In this document: positions 1 to 4,921 of the stretch, piece after piece
How positions within the stretch are numbered: position 1 is the first letter of the stretch
Layout: each line of letters opens with the position of its first letter
DNA from: JALWZX01 sp964506905
Lineage (GTDB): Bacteria > Patescibacteriota > WWE3 > 2-01-FULL-39-13
Assembly: GCA_964506905.1 (NCBI GenBank)
Contig: CAZDNW010000021.1
Location: forward strand, 1 to 5,001
DNA: 5,001 nt
Direction: 5' to 3'
Translations under genes and position numbers: made by a program
The notes under the pieces: model-generated
What the model saw: the letters and a program-made list of their open reading frames with translations, nothing else
Databases searched by the model: none
What the model was told of the DNA's origin: nothing

Positions 1-82
1 TTTTCAAAATTCCTATTTCTCTTAAGAACTCTTCTGCTTTGTGTTCTTCTGTCATTACCTTTGAAAGTTTTACCATGTTCAT
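1..82 (-). CDS. Start of an unidentified gene (partial, runs off left edge)
   Basis: The minus strand opens with ATG at 80-82 and stays open to the window edge. The visible N-terminus reads MNMVKLSKVMTEEHKAEEF followed by LREIGILK, a charged, probably helical start without signal peptide or membrane segment. A purine-rich ribosome site, AGGGGGT (complement of 88-94), lies 5 nt upstream of this ATG. A second ATG at 74-76 is 11 nt from it, so the first is preferred but the second is possible. The gene follows the 67-codon gene at 106-309 by 23 nt, so the two are probably co-transcribed. Its ribosome site lies in one arm of a hairpin (91-119). Too little is visible to name a family. It does not resemble the start of the aminotransferase missing from the sugar pathway. 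Confidence 0.55.
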   Translation of the reverse strand, partial: MNMVKLSKVMTEEHKAEEFLREIGILK

Positions 83-90
83 CTTCTACC

Positions 91-119
91 CCCTGGTATC
101 TGACATTATTTTACCAGGG
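91..119 (-). promoter_or_regulatory. Hairpin joining the stop of one small gene to the ribosome site of the next
   Basis: CCCTGGTA at 91-98 and TACCAGGG at 112-119 form a perfect 8-bp stem around a 13-nt loop. In the minus-strand transcript the 5' arm lies in the last codons of the gene at 106-309, the loop holds its TAA stop (106-108), and the 3' arm contains most of the AGGGGGT ribosome site (88-94) of the next gene. Folding would hide that site, and ribosomes finishing the upstream gene would open it, so translational coupling is a reasonable inference. There is no U-tract, so it is not a typical terminator. Confidence 0.4.
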
Positions 120-309
120 TGGAATATTTTAAACAATTACCAAACTCTATTTTTGCTTCTGGAAATTCCATTATAGTCTTTCTTAATCTGTCAGTAAAAG
201 ATTTTTCTAAAAATACTTCTACTTCTATCTGATCTATCTGAACTTGTTTCAACTCCTCAATAAAAGGAATTAAAAAACCGTCTTTTACCCTTTTAGCGAT
301 AACTCTCAT
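106..309 (-). CDS. Small conserved-looking protein, 67 aa, antitoxin-like context
   Basis: This intact small gene starts at ATG 307-309 behind a strong GGAGGT (complement of 316-321) 6 nt upstream and ends in TAA at 106-108. The protein begins MRVIAKRVKDGFLIPFIEEL. It is short, charged and soluble-looking, with a likely beta-strand N-terminus, an acidic middle (QIDQIEVEVFLEKS) and no membrane segment or cysteine pair. I do not recognise a family. The N-terminal style and the neighbouring small genes recall antitoxins of type II toxin-antitoxin loci, but no toxin domain is visible beside it. Its ribosome site overlaps the stop codon of the broken gene at 314-600. A truncated relative of its first 13 codons lies at 578-688 (11 of 13 residues the same), which supports it being a real gene. 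Confidence 0.6.
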   Translation of the reverse strand: MRVIAKRVKDGFLIPFIEELKQVQIDQIEVEVFLEKSFTDRLRKTIMEFPEAKIEFGNCLKYSTLVK

Positions 310-320
310 GCAATTACCTC
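275..320. repeat. 46-bp imperfect direct repeat, copy 1
   Basis: This segment matches 654-699 at 41 of 46 positions (differences at 280, 284, 289, 298 and 315), in the same orientation. It contains the ribosome site, start codon and first codons of the gene at 106-309. Similarity ends just upstream of the ribosome site and around codon 13. Two of the four coding differences are silent, as expected for a duplicated coding segment. Confidence 0.75.
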
Positions 321-600
321 CAAAGTTCTTTCAGATCATTTCTTTTGTACATATTTGATCTTTCTGTCCAAACTTCCTCCACAACTTGTTTATAATCTCG
401 CGTTGATAAAACCAAATTTTCTCCCTGCCAAGTTTCTTTTATGAGCTTTATTAAATCATCTTCGTCATCCTAATTTTGTAAAGCTTCTTTTGTATTAGAA
501 AAGATTTGCTCAATTTTTAGACCTTCGTCTTGAAGTAAAGAAAGAATTGCTAATATTTTTTAGCCAGTTTTGTATTATTAACTTCTATTGTAATTTGCAT
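314..600 (-). pseudogene. Broken small gene (frameshift plus nonsense codon), about 95 codons
   Basis: ATG at 598-600, preceded by an AGGGGGAG stretch (603-610), opens a frame reading MQITIEVNNTKLAKK that stops after 16 codons at TAG 550-552. A six-base T run on the + strand (556-561; A run in the mRNA) sits just before. If it had seven bases, the frame would continue as LAILSLLQDEGLKIEQIFSN and on to a TAA at 314-316. The length (287 nt) is exactly one base short of whole codons. A second lesion, TAG at 470-472, lies in the restored frame. The tail reads KETWQGENLVLSTRDYKQ and ends NDLKELWR. The stop overlaps the ribosome site of the next gene, so they were once a coupled pair. I do not recognise the family; the small size and pairing suggest a toxin-antitoxin-like or other two-gene cassette, but this is inference. 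Sequencing error at the homopolymer would not explain the TAG. Confidence 0.55.
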
Positions 601-688
601 ATCTCCCCCTATTATGTACTTTAAAAATACTCCCAAATAAATATTTACATAAGAAACCATCTGTTACACTTTTAGCAATAACTCTCAT
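578..688 (-). pseudogene. Truncated copy of the 67-aa small gene
   Basis: ATG at 686-688 follows GAGGTGAT (complement of 692-699). The reading frame starts MRVIAKSVTDGFL, matching the gene at 106-309 in 11 of 13 residues, then loses all resemblance (CKYLFGSIFKVHN) and ends at TAA 578-580 after 36 codons, running across the start of the broken gene at 314-600. It is best read as a 5' remnant of a duplicated copy rather than a working gene. It begins 15 nt after the stop of the dehydrogenase-acetyltransferase gene (704-2305), so it would be at the end of the same transcript. Confidence 0.5.
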
Positions 689-699
689 GCAATCACCTC
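654..699. repeat. 46-bp imperfect direct repeat, copy 2
   Basis: This is the second copy of the 275-320 segment, offset by 379 bp, with 41 of 46 identical positions. It holds the ribosome site and first 11-12 codons of the truncated small gene. The similarity starts 4 nt past the stop codon of the large gene that ends at 704, so one junction of the duplication or insertion lies close to position 700. Confidence 0.75.
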
Positions 700-703
700 T
701 ACT

Positions 704-2305
704 TTATACACTCTCCTTAATTGCCGAAAATTTTTCACCCTTAAGCACATATTTACTCCCACAATTTGGACAAGTAAATTCTTTACGGCTCTCAGATCTT
801 ACCTTTCTCGTAAGCACCACTCCACACTTACAAACCCATCCGCTATGTTTTGCTGGAATGCCTAAATATAACGCATAATCTGGAATATCACTTGTTACCA
901 CAGCACCTGCACCCACTAAAGCATACTTTCCTATGTTCATACCACACACAATAGTTGCATTTGCTCCGATGGTTGCCCCCCTCTTTACCAGGGTAGATTT
1001 AAATTCGTGCTTTCTTTCTATAAAAGCTCTCGGGGTTAAAACATTCGTAAATACACAGGAAGGAGCACAAAAAACCTCATCTTCTAAAATTACTCCCTTA
1101 TACACCGATACATTATTCTGTATTTTACACCTATTACCAATTTTTACATCAGGTCCAACCATTACATTTTGTCCTATAATGCAGTTAGATCCAATTTTTG
1201 TTCCTTTAAGGATATGAGAAAAATGCCAGATTTTTGTGCCTTCGCCTATTTCAACATTTTCATCTACATAACTTGAAGGGTGAATAAAATAAGATTTTTT
1301 ATGTTCGGTAATTTCCGGAACTTCAACAGGTTTTCGCTCTCTCAGAGACTTTTCACAAAGATTCAAAATTTTAAGAACTCTTAAACCTTCTTCTCCATCT
1401 GTTCTTGAAGTTTTTCTTTCTAAAACACACTCAATAAAATGATTCATCTCCTCCTTAAGAGGTTCTGCCTGTTCAATTTCTATAGTGTAATAATCAGCCT
1501 TTTGAGCTACAGGAATTTTACCATTTTTCCACTCTATTTGATGAGGATAGATAAATAATTTCTCTTTGCTTACATCGTCAAAAACAGCCATCTTCTTTGA
1601 ACCAACCACAACCAGCTTTTGTTCTTTAAAAGGATGGAGCCAACTCACAAAAATATGTCCTTTTATTCCACTTTTAAATTCTAAAGTGGTAATAGTGGTA
1701 TCATAAATTCCTTTATTTAAAATATCAGAACCAGAAGCACTTACCTTTACTGGCTCTTCTTCAAGAGACATTAAAATAACAGATATATCATGAGGAGCAA
1801 AACTCCAGAGGATATTTTCTTCTGTTCTGAGCTTACCGATATTTAAACGATTAGAATAGATATATTGAATTTTTCCCAGTTCCCCCTTTTTTATAAGTTC
1901 TTTTAATTTAAGAACCGCAGGGTGATATTGTAAAAGATGCCCTACCATCAAAATGCGATTTTTTTCTTTAGCTAACTTAACCAAGTCTTCTCCCTCTTCT
2001 ACTTTTAAAGCAAGAGGTTTTTCTACAAACACATCTTTATTTGCAAGAAGTGCTTGTTTTGCTTTTTCGTAATGGGTTGCTGCAGGGGTAGCTATAACTA
2101 CAGCTTTAATACTGGAATCATTTAATACTTCTTCATAGGAACTGGTGTAATATACATCTGAAAATTGTTTTTTCCTTTCAGTAATAATTTCTTTATTAAC
2201 TTCACATACAGTGTGCAAAACATTCAATTCATATAAATTCCGCAACAGATTTTTTCCCCAATATCCCGTTCCAATCAAAGCAATAAATTTATTTATGCTT
2301 TCCAT
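704..2305 (-). CDS. Bifunctional UDP-GlcNAcA 3-dehydrogenase / UDP-GlcNAc3N-uronate N-acetyltransferase (WbpB-WbpD-like fusion)
   Basis: This 533-residue protein has two enzyme halves. Residues 1-325 are a Gfo/Idh/MocA oxidoreductase: a Rossmann loop GTGYWG at 12-17, the family EKP motif at 95-97 (Lys96 probably catalytic) and an APHDIS motif with His172. Residues about 340-485 are a left-handed beta-helix acyltransferase with hexapeptide repeats (VEIGEGTKI, TKIGSNCIIGQNV, ATIGANATIVCGMNIGKYA). The end is a zinc ribbon with Cys492, 494, 512 and 515. Established family knowledge: WbpB/WlbA oxidises C3 of UDP-GlcNAc-uronate with NAD, and WbpD/WlbB acetylates the 3-amino group from acetyl-CoA; both are cytoplasmic. 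The pairing here is inferred from the adjacent WbpA-type gene. ATG at 2303-2305 overlaps the upstream gene by 13 nt behind a GGGGA ribosome site, so translation is coupled. The aminotransferase acting between the two steps is absent from the window. Other 3-amino-sugar pathways using the same two folds are possible. Confidence 0.9.
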   Translation of the reverse strand: MESINKFIALIGTGYWGKNLLRNLYELNVLHTVCEVNKEIITERKKQFSDVYYTSSYEEVLNDSSIKAVVIATPAATHYEKAKQALLANKDVFVEKPLALKVEEGEDLVKLAKEKNRILMVGHLLQYHPAVLKLKELIKKGELGKIQYIYSNRLNIGKLRTEENILWSFAPHDISVILMSLEEEPVKVSASGSDILNKGIYDTTITTLEFKSGIKGHIFVSWLHPFKEQKLVVVGSKKMAVFDDVSKEKLFIYPHQIEWKNGKIPVAQKADYYTIEIEQAEPLKEEMNHFIECVLERKTSRTDGEEGLRVLKILNLCEKSLRERKPVEVPEITEHKKSYFIHPSSYVDENVEIGEGTKIWHFSHILKGTKIGSNCIIGQNVMVGPDVKIGNRCKIQNNVSVYKGVILEDEVFCAPSCVFTNVLTPRAFIERKHEFKSTLVKRGATIGANATIVCGMNIGKYALVGAGAVVTSDIPDYALYLGIPAKHSGWVCKCGVVLTRKVRSESRKEFTCPNCGSKYVLKGEKFSAIKESV

Positions 2306-3609
2306 ACTTTCCCCTTTTGAGTTCCTTTAATGTTTAACGCATTTCTTGTATCTATAATTAATTTCGCTTTCTCAGCAATAAGCTGATAGTCTACATTAGA
2401 ATGATTGGTTGTAATTACTACTGCATCATATTGGGCAATGTTTTGAGCTGTTAACAGCACAGAGCTTTTTTCAAACTGGTATTTTCTTGTTTTAGGAAGA
2501 ACAGGAATGTATGGGTCATGATAATCCACCACAGAACCTTCTTGTTCTAAAAGTGCCATTATTTTTAAAGCAGGGCTTTCACGCATATCATCCACCTCAG
2601 GTTTGTAAGCTATGCCAACAAGTAAAATTTTTGCTCCTTTAATTGGAACATTATGCGCATTTAATGCCCTAATTGTTTTTTCTACTACATAATAAGGCAT
2701 ACTTGTATTTACTTCACCAGCAAGTTCTATAAAACGAATATGAATATCATATTCCTTTGCCTTCCAGGTAAGATAAAATGGGTCTATTGGAATACAATGA
2801 CCACCCAGGCCAGGCCCAGGATAAAACGCCTGAAAACCAAAAGGTTTAGTCTTGGCAGCTTCTATTACTTCCCATACGTCTATGCCCATTTTTTCAAAAA
2901 TGATTTTTAGCTCATTAACTAAAGCAATATTTACAGCACGATAGGTATTTTCTAATATTTTTGTGGCTTCAGCTACTTTTGGTGAACTAACCACCACTGT
3001 TTTTACAACAATATGACTATAAAGAGCATCAACAAGAGCAAGACAATTTTCCGTTACTCCTGAAACTACCTTTGGAATTGTGGATGTAGAAAATTTTTTA
3101 TTTCCAGGATCTTCCCGCTCAGGAGAATAGCCTAAAAAAAAGTCCTCCCCTACCTTTAAGCCCGTTTGAGATAAAATAGGAAGTAGCTCTTCTTCTGTGG
3201 TGCCAGGATAAGTTGTGCTTTCTAAAATAACAAGCTGCCCTTTCCTCAAATATTGAGCTATTGTTTTAGCACTGTTAATAACAAAAAATAAATCTGGTTC
3301 ATAATGTTTTCCGACAGGAGTGGGTACACAGATGATAATAACATCAACTTCCTCTAACTTAGAAAAATCAGTAGTAGCAGAAAATGAATGAGAAGATACA
3401 TACTTTTTAATAAATTCACTATCTATGTGTTTTATATAACTTTCACTTGCATTAATCTTTATAACTTTTTTTTCGTCTATATCAAAACCTACTACTTTAA
3501 AATCTTTATTTAAAAATTCTCTGACCAACGGTAATCCAACATAACCAAGACCAATAATGCCTATTTGTGCTTTTTTGTTTTTAATCTTTTTTAATAAAGA
3601 TTGGAACAT
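2293..3609 (-). CDS. wbpA: UDP-N-acetyl-D-glucosamine 6-dehydrogenase (WbpA type)
   Basis: This 438-residue enzyme belongs to the UDP-glucose/UDP-GlcNAc dehydrogenase family and has the length usual for WbpA. It should oxidise C6 of UDP-GlcNAc twice with NAD to give UDP-GlcNAc-uronate in the cytoplasm. The N-terminal Rossmann domain carries GLGYVG at 20-25 and a typical GFDID strand end at 41-45. STTYPGTT at 131-138 and GYSPEREDPG at 160-169 are family motifs. The catalytic cysteine is Cys272 in GGHCIPIDP (269-277), and the C-terminal domain has YKPEVDDMRESPA at 335-347. The IPIDP form and overall length favour the GlcNAc-type (WbpA/WbpO/TviB-like) group over UDP-glucose dehydrogenase. The exact substrate is inferred from the fused WbpB/WbpD-like gene it overlaps. 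ATG at 3607-3609 lies behind GGAGG (3616-3620). Only 31 nt separate the start from the upstream GT/CA repeat, leaving little room for an own promoter. Confidence 0.88.
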   Translation of the reverse strand: MFQSLLKKIKNKKAQIGIIGLGYVGLPLVREFLNKDFKVVGFDIDEKKVIKINASESYIKHIDSEFIKKYVSSHSFSATTDFSKLEEVDVIIICVPTPVGKHYEPDLFFVINSAKTIAQYLRKGQLVILESTTYPGTTEEELLPILSQTGLKVGEDFFLGYSPEREDPGNKKFSTSTIPKVVSGVTENCLALVDALYSHIVVKTVVVSSPKVAEATKILENTYRAVNIALVNELKIIFEKMGIDVWEVIEAAKTKPFGFQAFYPGPGLGGHCIPIDPFYLTWKAKEYDIHIRFIELAGEVNTSMPYYVVEKTIRALNAHNVPIKGAKILLVGIAYKPEVDDMRESPALKIMALLEQEGSVVDYHDPYIPVLPKTRKYQFEKSSVLLTAQNIAQYDAVVITTNHSNVDYQLIAEKAKLIIDTRNALNIKGTQKGKVWKA

Positions 3610-3640
3610 CTTTTTCCTCCAGTATTTCTGCTTCCCGCTT

Positions 3641-3750
3641 TATTGGGTTTGTTGGGTTTTAGGGTTTATTGGGTTTGTTGGGTTTGTTGAGTTTAAAACC
3701 CTCAACCCTAAACCCATCAACTCTCAACCCATTAACCCTCAACCCTAAAC
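3641..3750. repeat. GT-rich/CA-rich palindromic repeat, copy A
   Basis: On the + strand the left half is a tandem of about five 9-bp units of the form TTGGGTTTR (3643-3694), and the right half is CA-rich with CCCTCAA/CCCATCAA units (3699-3750). The centre folds: GTTGAG at 3686-3691 pairs with CTCAAC at 3701-3706, and GGGTTT at 3680-3685 pairs with AAACCC at 3710-3715 across a 3-nt bulge. A 31-bp core (3678-3708) is identical to 4412-4442 in copy B. Its right side overlaps the last codons of the PIN-toxin gene. There is no U-tract after the stem in the minus-strand transcript, so a standard terminator is not supported. Confidence 0.85.
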
Positions 3751-4152
3751 GGATTCACTATTTTTAAGGCGTTCTCAATCACTTGCCCATCTTGCAAATC
3801 TTCCGTATATAAAATCGAACAGTTATTCTGTAATGCAGAAGCAATTATTAAACTGTCCCAGTAGTTATATTTATACCTTGCCTTAATAGTCATTGCCTTC
3901 CTAATGTCTTTCTTTGCTATTACAACAAAATCAAAAATTTCCATAAAACCATCAGCATATTCAAAAATATTCTCTATAGGTAGAATATTTTTCTTTAGCG
4001 ATACGACAATAAATTCATTAATTACTTGAGAACTAATAATTATCTGACTAGCTGTTATCTATTAACAGTTGCCTCGCTATATCACATTTTAAGGAATTTT
4101 CACATATCGCATAAATCAAAATATTGGAATCTACAAAAAATCTATCGCCCAT
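3732..4152 (-). pseudogene. vapC: PIN-domain (VapC-like) toxin, frameshifted
   Basis: PIN-domain proteins of VapC type are metal-dependent RNases that cleave tRNA or rRNA and are held inactive by a cognate antitoxin. The first part, ATG 4150-4152, reads MGDRFFVDSNILIYAI, with the first PIN acidic residue at Asp8, and stops at TAG 4048-4050 after 34 codons. A second frame, open from 4058 to TAA 3732-3734, carries the rest: ISSQVINEFIVVSLKK with the second acidic residue, YNYWDSLIIASAL with the third, and the typical ending LYTEDLQDGQVIENALKIVN. The total of 421 nt is one base too long, so removing one base within 4051-4058 would restore about 139 residues, normal for VapC. The gene overlaps the antitoxin by 11 nt. 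The final residues RVEG and the stop are encoded by the flanking repeat. Real decay is more likely than a working protein, but a sequencing error or recoding cannot be excluded. Confidence 0.8.
4052..4068. repeat. Small inverted repeat at the toxin frameshift
   Basis: CTGTTA (4052-4057) and TAACAG (4063-4068) are perfect inverted repeats around a 5-nt loop. The interval where the PIN gene must change frame (4051-4058) coincides with one arm of this hairpin. Hairpin-associated polymerase slippage or a templated insertion is a plausible origin of the extra base. Confidence 0.45.
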
Positions 4153-4348
4153 GTGCTTCTTCCCTATTGAATTTATAGTTATAAGGCAATTTCCCCTTAG
4201 GCTTCATAAATAGTTTTTTTAGTGCTTCAACTTTATTTATTTCTTTTCTATACTTAGACAATAAAAATTGATAAAAATCAATCAATTCTTTCCTTGCTTC
4301 ACTGGGCAACATTTCAATATCAAAATCTGTTTGCTTAAATTTCTGCAT
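4142..4348 (-). CDS. VapB-like antitoxin, DUF2281-like, 68 aa
   Basis: This small intact gene starts at ATG 4346-4348 behind GGAGG (4356-4360) and ends with TAG at 4142-4144, overlapping the PIN toxin start by 11 nt, the classic antitoxin-first arrangement. The protein MQKFKQTDFDIEMLPSEARK continues with ELIDFYQFLLSKYRK: the LPSEARKELIDFYQFLLSKY segment (residues 14-33) resembles the small DUF2281-type antitoxins paired with PIN toxins. The C-terminal part is basic (KKLFMKPKGKLPYNYKFNRE), probably the toxin-wrapping tail. Antitoxins of this kind usually bind and neutralise the toxin and may repress their own promoter. Here the partner is frameshifted, so the antitoxin is probably a leftover or protects against a related toxin elsewhere. 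The family match is from recognition of pattern, not from a search. Confidence 0.7.
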   Translation of the reverse strand: MQKFKQTDFDIEMLPSEARKELIDFYQFLLSKYRKEINKVEALKKLFMKPKGKLPYNYKFNREEAHGR

Positions 4349-4363
4349 TTTAAATCCTCCATC

Positions 4364-4473
4364 GGTTTATTGGGTTTATTGGGTTTGTTGGGTTTATAGT
4401 AATTGAGTTTATTGGGTTTGTTGAGTTTAAAACCCTCAACCCATCAACCCATCACCCCCCTACCCCTCAACCT
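4364..4473. repeat. GT-rich/CA-rich palindromic repeat, copy B
   Basis: The organisation is the same as at 3641-3750: TTGGGTTTR units on the left (4369-4398 and 4412-4420), then a CA-rich right half of CCCTCAA/CCCATCAA units to 4473. GTTGAG at 4420-4425 pairs with CTCAAC at 4435-4440, and the 31-bp core 4412-4442 is identical to copy A. A divergent insert, ATAGTAATTGAG (about 4396-4407), interrupts the 9-bp rhythm. The right half overlaps the last codons of the Wzz-like gene, and the left edge ends at the ribosome site of the antitoxin gene. The two copies have the same orientation and bracket the toxin-antitoxin pair. Confidence 0.85.
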
Positions 4474-4921
4474 CTTCATATCTTTTACGAGCTTGGTCTA
4501 ACCACTCGAAAAAGAAAGCCAAAAATGTGCCTAAAAACAGGCCTGAGACAAGAGATACAGAAATAATCAAGGCCTTCTTAGGCTTAGCAGGTTTTTGCGG
4601 AATTATCGCAGGAACAGCTAAATATAGAGGTTTCAAAAGGGCTAATTCTGCCTTGTCCTCTACAATCTCATCTTCATATTCTTTAATAGTGGTCTGTACT
4701 TCCAAAGGATCTAGATTAATATCTCTCTTTTCAAGGGAAAGACTTTGCAATTTCTTCAAGGAACTTATCTGTTTATTTAAATTATTGATTGTAGAAATTA
4801 GCTCTTTTCTTTTTACAGATATAATCTTAACTATTTCAGGCTGAGAAGAAATATAATCAACTATAAAATTTTCCAAAAAAGGAATAATTGATGGATCAAA
4901 AACTTGAAGGGTTACCTGCAC
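4460..4921 (-). CDS. Wzz-like polysaccharide chain-length/co-polymerase protein, C-terminal half
   Basis: The visible 153 codons form the C-terminal half of an inner-membrane chain-length determinant (Wzz/GNVR type), which spans the periplasm and controls polymer length or export. Residues about 35-95 are a predicted coiled coil (KRKELISTINNLNKQISSLK), residues 104-115 are proline-rich (PAIIPQKPAKPKK), residues 117-139 are the second membrane helix (ALIISVSLVSGLFLGTFLAF) and the short cytoplasmic tail is EWLDQARKRYEEVEG. The N-terminal membrane helix and first periplasmic part are missing. The only start in frame is GTG at 4919-4921, with no convincing ribosome site. The frame stays open with protein-like sequence (KLDISKVKLIKDIKASIPRG) to 4996, then meets TGA at 4997-4999. 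The true gene therefore probably starts outside the window and is frameshifted near 4990-5001, or it is a remnant. The last residues and TAG stop fall in the repeat. No kinase (Walker) motif is seen in this part. Confidence 0.75.
   Translation of the reverse strand: MQVTLQVFDPSIIPFLENFIVDYISSQPEIVKIISVKRKELISTINNLNKQISSLKKLQSLSLEKRDINLDPLEVQTTIKEYEDEIVEDKAELALLKPLYLAVPAIIPQKPAKPKKALIISVSLVSGLFLGTFLAFFFEWLDQARKRYEEVEG

Noticed and set aside
1..82. Left-edge gene as a transposase start
   Set aside because: The 27 visible residues are only vaguely reminiscent of some transposase N-termini. No terminal inverted repeats or catalytic motifs are visible.
601..660. Promoter between the truncated copy and the broken small gene
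   Set aside because: The stretch is AT-rich with a TACATAAT-like box but lacks a convincing -35 at proper spacing.
687..1217. Plus-strand reading frames at 687-878 and 933-1217
   Set aside because: They lie antisense within or across the well-supported dehydrogenase-acetyltransferase gene and show no recognisable domains or ribosome sites.
3678..3715. Repeat core as an intrinsic terminator
   Set aside because: The stem is bulged with an AT-rich loop and is not followed by a U-tract on the minus strand. Genes of the same operon continue directly afterwards.
3557..3748. Plus-strand frame across the wbpA start and repeat
   Set aside because: Its sequence is the translated GT-rich repeat plus antisense wbpA, with no independent coding evidence.
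3641..4473. TTGGGTTTR arrays as a CRISPR array
   Set aside because: Units are 9 bp and contiguous with no unique spacers, and no cas genes are present.
4527..4844. Plus-strand reading frame opposite the Wzz-like gene
   Set aside because: It is the antisense shadow of the coiled-coil and membrane-helix coding sequence. The minus-strand frame has the clear family features.
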